A stretch of 64,000 bases of DNA from Lysinibacillus sp. FSL K6-0232 (GTDB taxonomy: Bacteria > Bacillota > Bacilli > Bacillales_A > Planococcaceae): the NCBI RefSeq assembly GCF_038008325.1, contig NZ_JBBOYW010000001.1, positions 2,532,001-2,596,000 of the forward strand, given 5' to 3'. The translations under genes and the position numbers were made by a program. Below are positions 19,533 through 30,281 of this stretch, in pieces. The notes beneath the pieces were generated by a model. The model had not been told where the DNA came from, ran no database searches, and saw only the letters and a program-made list of their open reading frames with translations. Within the stretch, counting starts at the first letter, position 1. Every line of letters starts with the position of its first letter.

Positions 19533-20171
19533 TCAAATCTCGATGTTTTGTGCAAGTGATAAGAAAGCTCTTGTAATCGTTGTTTTTGTTAAACGACCTA
19601 CAATGTTTAAGCCACCTTCTTTTGGCTCAACAACTGGTAGCGAATCGACTTCCCTTTCAATTAGCTTATTCGCTGCCACAACTAAAGAATCTGATCTTTC
19701 ACAATACGAAATATTTGGCATACGCGTCATAATAATGTGTACAGGAATTTTGTTTAAATCCTGTGAACCGATACTTGTACGTAATAAATCCTTACGTGAT
19801 AGGACGCCTGTCAAAAACTCATTCTTATCTACGACAAAGAGTGTACCAACATCTTCTGAAAACATAAAGCAAATTGCATCATAAACTGTCATCGTTTCTG
19901 GTACAACGACAGGACCAGAGTGAAAATCTTTCACTTTCAATGAATGAATACTATCTAGCAATGTAACAGATGCCTTTTTACCTGAATAAAAATAACCGAC
20001 TCTCGGCCTTGCATCTAAAAATCCTGCCATTGTTAAAATTGCTAAATCTGGTCTTAACGTTGCCCTTGTCAGATTGAGACGCTCTGCAATATGCTCACCC
20101 GTAATAGGGCCATTTTCTTTCACAATCTGTAAAATGTCTTCCTGACGTTTATTGAGTTCGATTGGACTCAC
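19533..20171 (-). CDS. ccpN: Gluconeogenesis repressor CcpN
   Basis: Transcriptional repressor of gapB and pckA on glycolytic carbon. N-terminal winged helix ([20 protein letters not shown], then [20 protein letters not shown]) closely follows B. subtilis CcpN, then two CBS domains (about 80-205; [40 protein letters not shown]) that bind nucleotides. The GTG start at 20171 gives the residue-for-residue match to the B. subtilis N-terminus, although the upstream GAGGCG is close to it. Followed by ppsR in one operon. Confidence 0.93.
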   Translation of the reverse strand: MSPIELNKRQEDILQIVKENGPITGEHIAERLNLTRATLRPDLAILTMAGFLDARPRVGYFYSGKKASVTLLDSIHSLKVKDFHSGPVVVPETMTVYDAICFMFSEDVGTLFVVDKNEFLTGVLSRKDLLRTSIGSQDLNKIPVHIIMTRMPNISYCERSDSLVVAANKLIEREVDSLPVVEPKEGGLNIVGRLTKTTITRAFLSLAQNIEI

Positions 20172-20310
20172 CGCCTCAAATCTAATAGTGTTATACTTAT
20201 GCTCGATTATTATATACTATTTTAATAATTATTGCGAATTAAAGAACTACATGCTACAATATCAACACATACGCTTCTGTTCGATACATGTTCGAGCAAG
20301 ATTGTGTTAT

Positions 20311-20525
20311 ACAGGCGATGAGGGGAAAAAAGTATCTGTTCCATATACAAGCGAGTAGAGATGGTGAAAGTCTACACAGTAACAGAGAAAAGGCACTCCC
20401 TGAGCTAACTTTTTGAAAAGAGGTTTTAAACATAACGTTTAAAACAATCAGGGTGGAACCGCGGGTATTAGCACTCGTCCCTGGGCATACATTGTGCCCG
20501 GCGACGGGTGCTATTTTCATGTAGT
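20311..20525 (+). promoter_or_regulatory. Glycine T-box riboswitch
   Basis: The leader before the glycyl-tRNA synthetase gene carries the conserved T-box AGGGTGGAACCGCGG at 20450-20464. A strong hairpin follows (arms in AGCACTCGTCCC and GACGGGTGCT, about 20469-20515) with TATTTTC after it, which is the terminator; the T-box would pair upstream in the antiterminator. Stem I begins near GATGAGGGGAAAAAAGTA (20316 on). A likely specifier codon is GGC at 20392-20394, reading glycine. Uncharged tRNA-Gly binding would raise expression of the synthetase. Confidence 0.88.
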
Positions 20526-20548
20526 GTAATTTAAAGGAGGCTATTTTC

Positions 20549-21934
20549 ATGACAAACAAATCAATGGAAACAATCGTATCATTAGCAAAGCATCGTGGCT
20601 TTGTCTTCCCAGGTTCTGAAATTTACGGAGGTCTTGCAAACACTTGGGATTACGGTCCACTTGGTGTGGAATTAAAAAATAATATTAAAAAAGCTTGGTG
20701 GCAAAAATTTGTCCAAGAATCTGAGTACAATGTAGGTCTTGATGCTGCTATTCTGATGAATCCTAAAGCTTGGGTGGCATCAGGTCATGTTGGTAACTTT
20801 AATGACCCAATGATTGACTGTAAAGCTTGTAAGGCTCGCCATCGTGCAGATAAAATTATTGAGGATGCTGCACTGGCACAGGGCGATGAAATTATTGTAG
20901 ACGGTATGACGTTTGACCAAATGAAAGAAACAATGGTGAAATACAATGTTGTTTGCCCTGATTGTGGAAAGGCTGATTTCACAGATATTCGCCAATTTAA
21001 CCTAATGTTTAAAACATTCCAGGGTGTAACAGAGTCTTCTACAAATGAAATTTACTTACGCCCAGAAACAGCTCAAGGTATTTTTGTCAACTTTAAAAAT
21101 GTCCAACGCTCAATGCGCAAACGTACACCATTTGGTATAGCACAAATCGGTAAATCATTCCGTAATGAAATCACACCAGGTAACTTCACATTCCGTACAC
21201 GTGAATTTGAACAAATGGAGCTTGAGTTCTTCTGTAAACCTGGCGAAGACCTTGAGTGGCATGCATATTGGAAAGAATTCTGTAAAAATTGGTTACTAAA
21301 TTTAGGGATGAAAGAAGAATCTATGCGTCTTCGTGACCATGAGGATGATGAGCTATCTCACTACTCTAACGCTACAACAGATATCGAATTCAAATTCCCA
21401 TTTGGCTGGGGAGAGCTGTGGGGTGTAGCGGATCGTACAGATTACGACTTAAAGCAACATATGGAGCATTCAGGTGAAGATTTCACATATATCGACCCTG
21501 TATCAAATGAGCGCTATGTTCCTTATTGTATCGAGCCATCATTAGGGGCTGACCGTGTAACATTAGCATTCCTATGTGATGCGTATGATGAGGAGGAGCT
21601 TGAAGGTGACGATAAACGTACTGTTTTACGTTTCCATCCTGCACTAGCACCATTTAAAGCGGCTGTACTACCGCTTTCTAAAAAATTATCTGATGAAGCG
21701 GCTGATGTTTGGGCTGAGCTTCGCAAAGCATTCCCTGTTGACTTTGATGAATCACAATCAATCGGTAAACGCTACCGCCGTCAAGATGAAATTGGTACTC
21801 CATTCTGTATCACATATGATTTCGACTCCAAAGAGGATGGTCAAGTAACAGTGCGTCATCGTGATTCTATGACACAGGTTCGTATGCCAATTGCCGAAGT
21901 AAAAGCATATATCGAAAAACACCTTCAATTCTAA
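20549..21934 (+). CDS. glyS: Glycyl-tRNA synthetase, single-chain homodimeric type
   Basis: Charges tRNA-Gly with glycine, 461 residues. It is the alpha2 class II enzyme found in staphylococci, archaea and eukaryotes, not the alpha-beta GlyQS that sits at this place in B. subtilis. Visible: [18 protein letters not shown] near 25 (class II motif 1 region), [23 protein letters not shown] near 205 (motif 2), GADRVTLAF near 330 (motif 3), a zinc-like CKACKARH...CPDCGK pair (90-145) and a C-terminal anticodon-binding domain. AAAGGAGG supports the ATG. Controlled by the T-box upstream. Confidence 0.95.
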   Translation: MTNKSMETIVSLAKHRGFVFPGSEIYGGLANTWDYGPLGVELKNNIKKAWWQKFVQESEYNVGLDAAILMNPKAWVASGHVGNFNDPMIDCKACKARHRADKIIEDAALAQGDEIIVDGMTFDQMKETMVKYNVVCPDCGKADFTDIRQFNLMFKTFQGVTESSTNEIYLRPETAQGIFVNFKNVQRSMRKRTPFGIAQIGKSFRNEITPGNFTFRTREFEQMELEFFCKPGEDLEWHAYWKEFCKNWLLNLGMKEESMRLRDHEDDELSHYSNATTDIEFKFPFGWGELWGVADRTDYDLKQHMEHSGEDFTYIDPVSNERYVPYCIEPSLGADRVTLAFLCDAYDEEELEGDDKRTVLRFHPALAPFKAAVLPLSKKLSDEAADVWAELRKAFPVDFDESQSIGKRYRRQDEIGTPFCITYDFDSKEDGQVTVRHRDSMTQVRMPIAEVKAYIEKHLQF

Positions 21935-21941
21935 TGCACAA

Positions 21942-21980
21942 AAAGAGAGAGTTCGCCATCTGTTAGGCAACTCTCTCTTT
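21942..21980. terminator. Bidirectional terminator between glyS and the HD-GYP gene
   Basis: AAAGAGAGAGTT / AACTCTCTCTTT stem with an extra GCC / GGC pair, between convergent genes. Its right arm touches the stop codon of the HD-GYP gene. Confidence 0.8.
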
Positions 21981-23697
21981 ATGCTTTATAGGTTGAAAAT
22001 AAACGCTCCTGCATTTTTTCCTCAAATGAAAACTTTTTCATGCTCATACCGATTAAGCTTACAAGGATTTCCTCAATATCTGCTAGCGAGTAATAAAGAA
22101 ATGCTCCTTCTCGCATAGGGCGAACTCGCTTTTCCACAGTCGGTTCATCCTCAATAAAATAGGCAACATTTACATTACAATGCTCCATTAACTGTGTAAT
22201 CTGTTGGTCATCACCAGGGTTTATAAAGAACGGAACAATTTTATCAATATATAAAATGCTTTGCACAAGTTTAATAAAGAAGTTTTCACGAAGAGGCGTT
22301 TCCACCACTAAAATGGTTGTATGTTCATGCTGGTAATCCATATATAAAACAGCTAATTGCTCCTCCAGTAACTTCTTTAATATATAAATAGAATTTTGAT
22401 ATTTTGTTTGATCTGTTTGTATTTCTCTTGTTAATAGGCGCAAGATACGAAAGGCTGGTAAGAAAATTTTTAATACAATCTCTTTTGGATGTAGATGATC
22501 AATTAATTTACTATAGTGCATTCTTAAATTATTTTCATCACAGCGGATTAATTGCTCCACAAATAAATTAAAAATCTCCTCAAAACTATCTGCACGGTAA
22601 TCAATCATTTTGACAATTTTCACACTATAATTCAACGGCAGATTCATGGATGTTTGCTCATCTAGCAATCTTACCTTTGGCAATGTTGGAAATAAATCAT
22701 AGACAAGCTCCACTCGTGCACTACGGTTATCGGATAATAAAACAACCGAGTTCACAGGATAAATACCTAAACATTCCACAAATTTATGCATAAAGCCTTC
22801 ATTATATAAATGTCGATCCCTATATAAGACAGCTAAAGCATCTGTAGCGCCATAGCCAGTATGATACACACGCTTCGATGTCATCGCTGAATAGCCATCA
22901 ATAATTTGCAGCAATTGTACACCTTCACTCATTTCATCTGCACATAGCTGATTCGGATAGCCTTTGCCTGCAAATCGTTCATGATGATCGCGTGCTAAAT
23001 AAGCAATATCTTCCTCACCATTTTCCACCAACAGCTCATAGCCCCTTGTTGTATGTGTTTTAACAATATCAAATTCATCCTCAGATAGCTTTCGTTTTAA
23101 ATTTAATATTTCTTGTGGAATAAATACTTTTCCAATATCATGAAATAAATAGCCTCTTGCCAATGTTTCAATATCTGTTAAGCCAAGGTAACGAGCAAAA
23201 ATAGTACCTAAGACAAACACATCAAATGAATGGACAAATGAATATTCGTCCCATTCCTTTAAGCGCATTAGTAAATCATAGCGATGCTTCTCTTCCAAAA
23301 TCTTTTCAAAAACACCTCGTACATAGGCTGTATCCTGTATGCTTTTCAATATTTGCCCATAGCGTAATTCATGCACAACATTCTCGAGCGTTGTCATAAA
23401 AAGCTGGCTTACCTTTTCTTTATAGTCATCTACTGGTTCTTTTTCATCAAGGAATGGCTCAAATAAATCTTCATATTCTCTTGCTCGCTGCACACTTAAA
23501 TCATGGACAACACGAACCGAATCAGCAGGTATATAAACAGACAATTCATCTACTTTTCGAAGCTTCAGTAATGCAATAATGCGTTCCGTTAAAACTAAAT
23601 CTTTTTTAGCTAATAAACGATATTCCGAAAAAATATCTTCGGCTAATATATCATTTGCTTCAACTTCATTAATGCTTAAGGTTACTTTTCGCAGCAT
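21979..23697 (-). CDS. HD-GYP domain protein, probable c-di-GMP phosphodiesterase-like
   Basis: 572 residues, no membrane segments. An N-terminal DUF3391-like part, an HD-GYP domain at about 140-330, and a roughly 230-residue C-terminal extension I do not recognise. HD motifs are LFHDIGKVFIP, an His in VKTHTTRGYELL, and HHERFAGKGYP. The last differs from the usual HHExxDGxGYP in having Ala where Asp is common; the GYP triad is kept. The family hydrolyses cyclic di-GMP or related dinucleotides. The ATG at 23697 has no ribosome-binding site of its own and is overlapped by a leader ORF. The gene is not part of the B. subtilis order here. Confidence 0.8.
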   Translation of the reverse strand: MLRKVTLSINEVEANDILAEDIFSEYRLLAKKDLVLTERIIALLKLRKVDELSVYIPADSVRVVHDLSVQRAREYEDLFEPFLDEKEPVDDYKEKVSQLFMTTLENVVHELRYGQILKSIQDTAYVRGVFEKILEEKHRYDLLMRLKEWDEYSFVHSFDVFVLGTIFARYLGLTDIETLARGYLFHDIGKVFIPQEILNLKRKLSEDEFDIVKTHTTRGYELLVENGEEDIAYLARDHHERFAGKGYPNQLCADEMSEGVQLLQIIDGYSAMTSKRVYHTGYGATDALAVLYRDRHLYNEGFMHKFVECLGIYPVNSVVLLSDNRSARVELVYDLFPTLPKVRLLDEQTSMNLPLNYSVKIVKMIDYRADSFEEIFNLFVEQLIRCDENNLRMHYSKLIDHLHPKEIVLKIFLPAFRILRLLTREIQTDQTKYQNSIYILKKLLEEQLAVLYMDYQHEHTTILVVETPLRENFFIKLVQSILYIDKIVPFFINPGDDQQITQLMEHCNVNVAYFIEDEPTVEKRVRPMREGAFLYYSLADIEEILVSLIGMSMKKFSFEEKMQERLFSTYKA

Positions 23698-23729
23698 ATT
23701 TTATGCCACATTATACATAAAGGATGCAT
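23682..23729 (-). CDS. Putative leader peptide overlapping the HD-GYP start
   Basis: A 15-codon ORF (MHPLCIMWHKICCEK) with a good ribosome-binding site, AGGAGGGAG, 7 bases upstream of its ATG. It ends inside the HD-GYP gene, overlapping that gene's ATG in another frame. Its own ATG lies within a hairpin. A second in-frame candidate, 27 codons starting MDTFIRIMHSYG, ends at a TAA two codons before the HD-GYP ATG. Expression of either is inferred from sequence only. Confidence 0.4.
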   Translation of the reverse strand: MHPLCIMWHKICCEK

Positions 23730-23735
23730 AATGTG
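23707..23735 (-). promoter_or_regulatory. Hairpin in the HD-GYP leader
   Basis: Arms CACATTATACAT and ATGCATAATGTG pair at 11 of 12 positions around a 5-nt loop. The hairpin lies between a strong ribosome-binding site and the HD-GYP ATG and holds the leader ORF start codon. Confidence 0.5.
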
Positions 23736-23745
23736 ACTCCCTCCT

Positions 23746-24545
23746 TTTTCCATAGGAATGCATTATTCTGATAAACGTATCCATAACACCTCCGCTAACT
23801 CTCGTCTAAACCACAGAAAAATCTGTGACATTGGTTAGAGGCTTTATCATAGTTCAACGAATGGTTGTATAGCATTATTTTTTACTATAAAAACAGTTGT
23901 AAAACTAAGATAAAAGGACGTTTTGCTGATAGAGGCATGTTAAAGCTATATAAAGTTTATTTTAATCATTCACAATCATTAAATTTCAAAACAATTAGTT
24001 CCATTCTATCGCAGATAAAAGAGCTTTCTATAGGCTTGGCTTTCTCCTCTTTCATGTTCAACGCTTCGCACTGCCGCCACAAGCTCTAGCTTATTACATG
24101 GAAATATCCGTCATCATTTTCACTCATTTAGAGCTCATAATCAAAAAGAAATATCAACAGGATGATCTATATTTATTACAATATCATAGGTTAAAATGCC
24201 TTTTCAACTAGTATATGGTGTTCATATGATTAGTTTATACTATTAAAATGATGCAAACTATGTAAAAATAAGATTACTTTAGACTATTTTATATCTAAAA
24301 AATAATTAATTTCAAATATAACTATTTCTAAGGTACTATTAAATTCTTTTTATAAGCAAATATATTATTATATATATTAATTTTATATAATAATCCCTCT
24401 TTTTAAAAATTTGAAATTTTATTTATTTACACTACTTATGATTTATATAAAGCAGCCTTTCAATGACCAAATAAATAGGTCTTTTCACTTAATTCATTTG
24501 ATTGTTATAATAGGGGGGAAATTGCCTAGAGGCTATGAAAATATA
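23746..24545. other. Gene-free AT-rich gap
   Basis: About 800 bp without a supportable gene. Two open frames (23865-24089 and 24411-24593, + strand) lack ribosome-binding sites and look like chance. Near 23805-23842 a small hairpin (CACAGA / TCTGTG with CTAAACC / GGTTAG outside) lies in what would be the far leader of the HD-GYP gene. From 24230 to 24460 the sequence is extremely AT-rich. It could hold promoters or a small RNA; I cannot show either. Confidence 0.5.
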
Positions 24546-24583
24546 AAATGCCAGAAGCATTTTAATCGTCTTCTGGCATTTCA
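24546..24583 (-). terminator. Terminator overlapping the 3' end of recO
   Basis: AAATGCCAGAAG / CTTCTGGCATTT perfect stem; the recO stop codon at 24562 lies in the loop. T-rich on the - strand after the stem. Confidence 0.8.
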
Positions 24584-25356
24584 TCTTTTGTAGTAGTGGA
24601 GCGAATTTGTAATTCGGGCGTACGCTCTAGCTGGTCAATAAATTTCCTTGTTTTAAAGCGTATCCCTGTTTGCTCCTCATAGATGGTGGTAATAATCTTC
24701 TTAATAAAATATTTTGTTTCTTTTTTCAATTCTATTTTGCCAATTTGCTCAATTGGTACAGTATAAAACATGCGAATTAGCTTAAGCTGTGTTGGTGTTA
24801 GACGAATAATATAAGGATCATGCTGGTAGCAGCGGTGGCATAAAAATCCCCCTTGTGCAAAGGAAAAAGCAAATTCACCATCAACAGCCCCACATGAGGC
24901 ACAAGCATGTAAAATAGGCTGCACACCTGTATAAGGGAGCATTTTCCATTCTACAAATAATGTAATCGCTTCAGGATCATACCCTTCCTCTATTGCTTGT
25001 AATGCTTGAAGTAGCACCTCAAATGCAAAAGGCTCAGGCTTTCCTTCCTCTACAACGCGCTCCACTAGCTCCATAATATAGCTAGCATAGGCTGTCGCTA
25101 CAATATCCTCACGAATATGGCGCATTGAATGAAGGTGCTCCCCTTGTTGCAATGTTCCCATGCCTGTATGGTGCTGTACCATAAACATGCCATATGTAAA
25201 GGGCTGTGTCACAGATGCCAATCTACTAGAAGGCTTCTTGGCTCCTCTAGCCATCGTCGCCACCTTACCAGCCTCTCGCGTTAATAATGTAACGATTTTA
25301 TTGGATTCTCCGTAGGCGCGTGCTTTTATGACAATCCCCTCCCATTTATGAAGCAT
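24562..25356 (-). CDS. recO: DNA repair protein RecO
   Basis: Recombination mediator that helps load RecA with RecR, 264 residues. OB-fold N-terminus (EGIVIKARAYGESNKIVTLL), then ARGAKKPSSRLASVTQPFTYG and TLQQGEHLHSMR, and a C-terminal zinc-like region with CASCG ... CHRC. ATG 25356 has AAAGGAGG 7 bases upstream; the frame is open to 25419 but lacks a signal there. The small yqzL gene that separates era and recO in B. subtilis is not visible. Confidence 0.93.
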   Translation of the reverse strand: MLHKWEGIVIKARAYGESNKIVTLLTREAGKVATMARGAKKPSSRLASVTQPFTYGMFMVQHHTGMGTLQQGEHLHSMRHIREDIVATAYASYIMELVERVVEEGKPEPFAFEVLLQALQAIEEGYDPEAITLFVEWKMLPYTGVQPILHACASCGAVDGEFAFSFAQGGFLCHRCYQHDPYIIRLTPTQLKLIRMFYTVPIEQIGKIELKKETKYFIKKIITTIYEEQTGIRFKTRKFIDQLERTPELQIRSTTTKDEMPEDD

Positions 25357-25377
25357 CATACCGCCTCCTTTCTTCAA

Positions 25378-25411
25378 AAAATAGAGCTCTCCAAAATTTT
25401 TGGACAGCTCC
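25378..25411 (-). terminator. Terminator-like hairpin between era and recO
   Basis: On the - strand, GAGCTGTCCAAAA / TTTTGGAGAGCTC with one internal G-G mismatch, followed by TATTTTTTG. It lies about 22 bp after the era stop and may reduce read-through into recO. Confidence 0.65.
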
Positions 25412-25432
25412 ACATACACCTATAACAGCACC

Positions 25433-26750
<1,318 letters not shown>

Positions 26751-26796
26751 CTATATAAATTCTCCCTTATGTCATTATTCAAGGCACTCTTTTTGC

Positions 26797-27147
26797 TTAA
26801 AACCATTTTGGTAGAAAGATGAGTAACCCGATGATAGCACTGAATAGCGCAAATACTAACACTGCACCTGCCGCAATATCTTTTGCCTGCTTTGCGAGCG
26901 GATGGATATCTGGTGACGCTAAATCAACGACCCGCTCGATGGCTGTATTGATCATTTCCAGTGCCAGCATTAGTGCTATTAATAGTAGCACAATATACCA
27001 TTCTATACGAGATAAACCTGTAAAATAACCAGCCAGTATAACAATGATTGCACTTAGTACATGCGATTTCATATTTTGCTCTTTACTTGCTGCAATAATG
27101 CCCTCAAATGCATAGCCAAAAGACCGCAAGTATTTACGCATATTCAT
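26797..27147 (-). CDS. dgkA: Undecaprenol/diacylglycerol kinase, DgkA family
   Basis: Small integral membrane kinase of 116 residues with three membrane helices (about 32-50, 53-72, 93-112). The family signature EMINTAIERVVDL near residue 64 and the N-terminal FGYAFEGI segment are present. The Gram-positive member phosphorylates undecaprenol for cell-wall recycling. Its ATG lies directly after the ybeY stop. Confidence 0.92.
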   Translation of the reverse strand: MNMRKYLRSFGYAFEGIIAASKEQNMKSHVLSAIIVILAGYFTGLSRIEWYIVLLLIALMLALEMINTAIERVVDLASPDIHPLAKQAKDIAAGAVLVFALFSAIIGLLIFLPKWF

Positions 27148-27621
27148 TTAGTTTCTTCCTAAGCCAAATGTTTGTAAAATTTCATCCTGCTTGGTAAACA
27201 TCACTTTCTCTTCTGCTGGCTCCATATGATCATACCCAAGTAAATGTAAAAAGCCATGTACGGCTAAAAAGCCTAGCTCTCTTTCAAAGGAATGATTATA
27301 TTCCTCTGCCTGCTCCTTTGCACGATCCGTTGAAATAATAATATCGCCTAGCACACGCGGCATCCCTTCAAAAATGATTTCCATTTCACCTTCACCTAGC
27401 TCCTCTAGCGCAAAGGAAATAACATCAGTTGGTTGATCCTTGCCACGATATTCACGGTTAATCTCCTGAATCGCCTCATTTGTCACAAATGTAACAGAAA
27501 CTTCTGCTTCAGGTTCAATATTTTCTACACTTGCAGCATGCTGTAACAGCTTTTCCACAAGCTCGATATGTTGTGCTGCGACTTCATGTGTGTCATCTGT
27601 AAAATCAATTGTTAAAACCAT
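27148..27621 (-). CDS. ybeY: Endoribonuclease YbeY
   Basis: Zinc-dependent enzyme for 16S rRNA maturation and ribosome quality control, 157 residues. The metal motif [11 protein letters not shown] near residue 120 is intact. [14 protein letters not shown] near 65 is a second family marker. Start with GGAGGG 3-4 bases upstream. Operon from pgpH to era. Confidence 0.95.
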   Translation of the reverse strand: MVLTIDFTDDTHEVAAQHIELVEKLLQHAASVENIEPEAEVSVTFVTNEAIQEINREYRGKDQPTDVISFALEELGEGEMEIIFEGMPRVLGDIIISTDRAKEQAEEYNHSFERELGFLAVHGFLHLLGYDHMEPAEEKVMFTKQDEILQTFGLGRN

Positions 27622-27629
27622 AGACCCTC

Positions 27630-29750
27630 CTACTTATCTGCCTTTGGATATTCAATACGTGAATGGAAAATGCCATTCATCGTTTCACAAAGTACCCGCT
27701 CTATACATTTTAACTCTTTTATCGAAATATCGCATTCATCAAACTGATTATCTTGTACACGGTCATCAATAATAGCTCGCACTAGCTTGCGAATTTTCTC
27801 AGCATTTGGCTCTTTCATGGAACGTACCGCTGCCTCGACACTATCCGCAACACTGATAACTGCCGCTTCCTTTGTTTGCGGCTTTGGTCCCGGATAGCGG
27901 AACTTTGCCTCATCCATACTTTCTCCTGCTTCTTTTGCTTTATACCAGAAGAATTTTAACAAGCTTGTCCCATGATGCTGTAACGCAATATCAATAATTT
28001 CCTGCGGCATTTTATAACGTTTAAGCATCTCGGCTCCGTCTGTTGTATGTGCAATAATAATTTCAGCACTTGTTTCAGGTGGTAATGAATCGTGCGGATT
28101 AATGCCCGACATCTGATTTTCAATGAAAAATGCTGGACGCTTTGTTTTACCAATATCATGATAATAACAGCCAACACGCGCGAGTAAACCATCCGCTCCT
28201 ATTTCTTCACAGGCAGCCTCCGCTAAGTTCGCCACCATTACACTATGATGATAGGTTCCCGGCGCTTCCATTAATAATTTCTTTAATAATGGATGGTTTG
28301 GGTTTGATAGCTCAATTAAGCGTAAAGATGACAACAAGCTAAATGCTGATTCAAAGAATGGTAAAAGCCCCATCGTTAACGCGCCTGAAAGCAGCGCAGA
28401 TAATATAGCTGCAATAAAGTAAAAGACTAACTCTTTTAGATCATAGGATGATTGTGTCATTAATAAATAAAAGGCAATAAAGGTCATGTTGACAAAAGAA
28501 ATTACACCTACCGCCTGTAAAATATGCGAGCGCTTTTCCACATTACGTAAAAAGAATAGGCTTGCAAACCCACCAAAAATAATATAGAGCGTAATTTCCA
28601 TTTGCATCACGGATGAATAGCCTTCTTGAAAAATAACACCCGCAGAAGCAGCAGTCATCACCGTGATTAGCACAGCAGTACGCTCATCTGCTAACAATCG
28701 CACAAGCATTGTTGCCAATGCTGTTGGGAATAAAAACGCAATCGTTACATCAAAGCCTCCTGCCACTAAGCTAATAAACTTCATCAGCAGGATGGAAAAT
28801 GTATAAACAATGGCTGTTACTAACAAGGCATTACGTTTTTTACGTTCGTCAGCCTGCCAACGCTCAAATAAAATAAACATAAACATCATTTGCAACAATG
28901 TTAAAATAAGCAGTCCTGCAATCGGCTTTAAGGAAGGTTTATTACTAATCATCCCTAATAGCTCTAATTGTCGATAAGCCTCATTATCAATAATTTGTCC
29001 TTCCTGCACAATAATTTGCCCTTGCAAAATACGTGTAGGCTCAACACTTTCTTTTACCTGCTCTCGTCTAGCTTTTGTTTGTTCTTCGCTAATTGTTTCA
29101 TTCTCAATAATACTTGTGCGCGCTATTAATACAACGGTATTAAAAATTCTATCTGGATAGCCACGCTGTCCTCGAATTTTTGCTTCAAAATCATTTTGCG
29201 CAACAAAGACATTTTCTGGTCGTATGGATTTTTGTAAGTATTCTTCTACAGATTTAGATAGTTGCGTACTTGTTCGATTCAAATCTGCCTCACTTTGTGT
29301 TAACAGACCTTCTAGCTGTGAATCTGTAAAGTTTAAAGGCATTTGACCTTCATCAATCGATTCAAACTTTTTACGGAGCTGTGTCACTTGATCCGCTATT
29401 GGAATAGGTTCTTTACTGTCTTCAACATCTTTTTTCACTTCAAGCACATAGCCAAATAATGATGTAATAATCGCTGCCCTTTGCTTGGCGACATCCTCCG
29501 AAAATTGATAGACAGGCTCTACTGCATTTGCGGCTTTTTCCCGCTCTTGCTGCGTCTTATAGGTGTCTTCAATTGTTTTAGTAGATCGTACAGTTTCAGG
29601 CGCAAGCTGTAGTGGTTTGAAATCGTATGTAACTCCTTTAACATTCCCGTACATAAATGCAAACTGTAGGGCTCCTGTTAAAATGAGAATAATGATAAGA
29701 AAATAGCGAAAACCAATAAGCTCTGTAAATTTTCGAAGTTGTTTCTCCAT
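27630..29750 (-). CDS. pgpH: Seven-transmembrane HD phosphodiesterase PgpH (YqfF)
   Basis: 706 residues. Cyclic-di-AMP phosphodiesterase family: N-terminal membrane helix (about 15-35), a large extracytoplasmic 7TMR-HDED domain (40-270), seven membrane helices (275-470), then a cytoplasmic HD domain with [25 protein letters not shown] and [10 protein letters not shown], and a later HHG. GGAGGTG supports the ATG. First gene of a run to era; a terminator upstream separates it from phoH. Confidence 0.93.
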   Translation of the reverse strand: MEKQLRKFTELIGFRYFLIIILILTGALQFAFMYGNVKGVTYDFKPLQLAPETVRSTKTIEDTYKTQQEREKAANAVEPVYQFSEDVAKQRAAIITSLFGYVLEVKKDVEDSKEPIPIADQVTQLRKKFESIDEGQMPLNFTDSQLEGLLTQSEADLNRTSTQLSKSVEEYLQKSIRPENVFVAQNDFEAKIRGQRGYPDRIFNTVVLIARTSIIENETISEEQTKARREQVKESVEPTRILQGQIIVQEGQIIDNEAYRQLELLGMISNKPSLKPIAGLLILTLLQMMFMFILFERWQADERKKRNALLVTAIVYTFSILLMKFISLVAGGFDVTIAFLFPTALATMLVRLLADERTAVLITVMTAASAGVIFQEGYSSVMQMEITLYIIFGGFASLFFLRNVEKRSHILQAVGVISFVNMTFIAFYLLMTQSSYDLKELVFYFIAAILSALLSGALTMGLLPFFESAFSLLSSLRLIELSNPNHPLLKKLLMEAPGTYHHSVMVANLAEAACEEIGADGLLARVGCYYHDIGKTKRPAFFIENQMSGINPHDSLPPETSAEIIIAHTTDGAEMLKRYKMPQEIIDIALQHHGTSLLKFFWYKAKEAGESMDEAKFRYPGPKPQTKEAAVISVADSVEAAVRSMKEPNAEKIRKLVRAIIDDRVQDNQFDECDISIKELKCIERVLCETMNGIFHSRIEYPKADK

Positions 29751-29823
29751 CTGGCACCTCCTCTATCTACCTACTATCATACCAATTCAACATACATTTT
29801 TCTCGAAAAATGTATAAGAAAGC

Positions 29824-29853
29824 AAAAAACAGCTATACAATTTCGCATAGCTG
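29824..29853 (-). terminator. Terminator upstream of pgpH
   Basis: CAGCTAT / ATAGCTG stem; on the - strand it is followed by TTTTTTGC. It should stop transcripts from phoH before pgpH. Confidence 0.7.
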
Positions 29854-29975
29854 TCACATATTTTGATAAATTTCGATTCATCAATATCCGAACGGATGGC
29901 GAATTGAGCGCTTGTGCCTGATAATTGAGCGGTTTTATAGCCAAATTGATTACATGCTATTTTAGGGACAAATTA

Positions 29976-30258
29976 TTGCCCCTGCCGCTAGCGCTTTCGG
30001 GGCAGACTTTAACCCTGTTGCCCCTGCCGCTTCGCTTTCGGGGCAGACTTTAACCCTGTTGCCCCTGCCGCTTCGCTTTCGGGGCAGACTTTAGCCCTGT
30101 TGCCCCTGCCGCTAGCGCTTTCGGGGCAGACTTTAACCCTGTTGCCCCTGCCGCTTCGCTTTCGGGGCAGACTTTAGCCCTGTTGCCCCTGCCGCTTCGC
30201 TTTCGGGGCAGACTTTAGCCCTGTTGCCCCTGCCGCTTCGCTTTCGGGGCAGACTTTA
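29976..30258. repeat. Seven-copy 41/42-bp tandem repeat of palindromic units
   Basis: Units start at 29976, 30018, 30059, 30100, 30142, 30183 and 30224. Each has the form TTGCCCCTGCCGCT, then TCGC or AGCGC, then TTTCGGGGCAGACTTT, then a spacer AACCCTG or AGCCCTG. Units 1 and 4 carry the longer CTAGCGC form, the others CTTCGC. Each unit can fold into a hairpin with a TGCCCC / GGGGCA stem. No ORF crosses the array on a plausible reading. It fills the gap between phoH and pgpH. Confidence 0.95.
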
Positions 30259-30281
30259 GAATTGCTACGCAATTCTAAAGT
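30253..30281 (-). terminator. Hairpin spanning the phoH stop codon
   Basis: Perfect 12-bp inverted repeat ACTTTAGAATTG / CAATTCTAAAGT, 5-nt loop. It overlaps the last codons and TAG of phoH. No clear T run follows on the - strand, so its role as a terminator is uncertain. Confidence 0.5.

Noticed and set aside
23700-23850. Cyclic-di-GMP riboswitch in the HD-GYP leader
   Set aside because: The conserved GEMM blocks are not present; only short local hairpins are seen.
23865-24089. 74-codon ORF in the AT-rich gap
   Set aside because: No ribosome-binding site and no recognisable domain; similar chance frames are common here.
29976-30258. The tandem array as a CRISPR array
   Set aside because: Units abut with almost no variable spacer; there are no unique spacers or cas genes.
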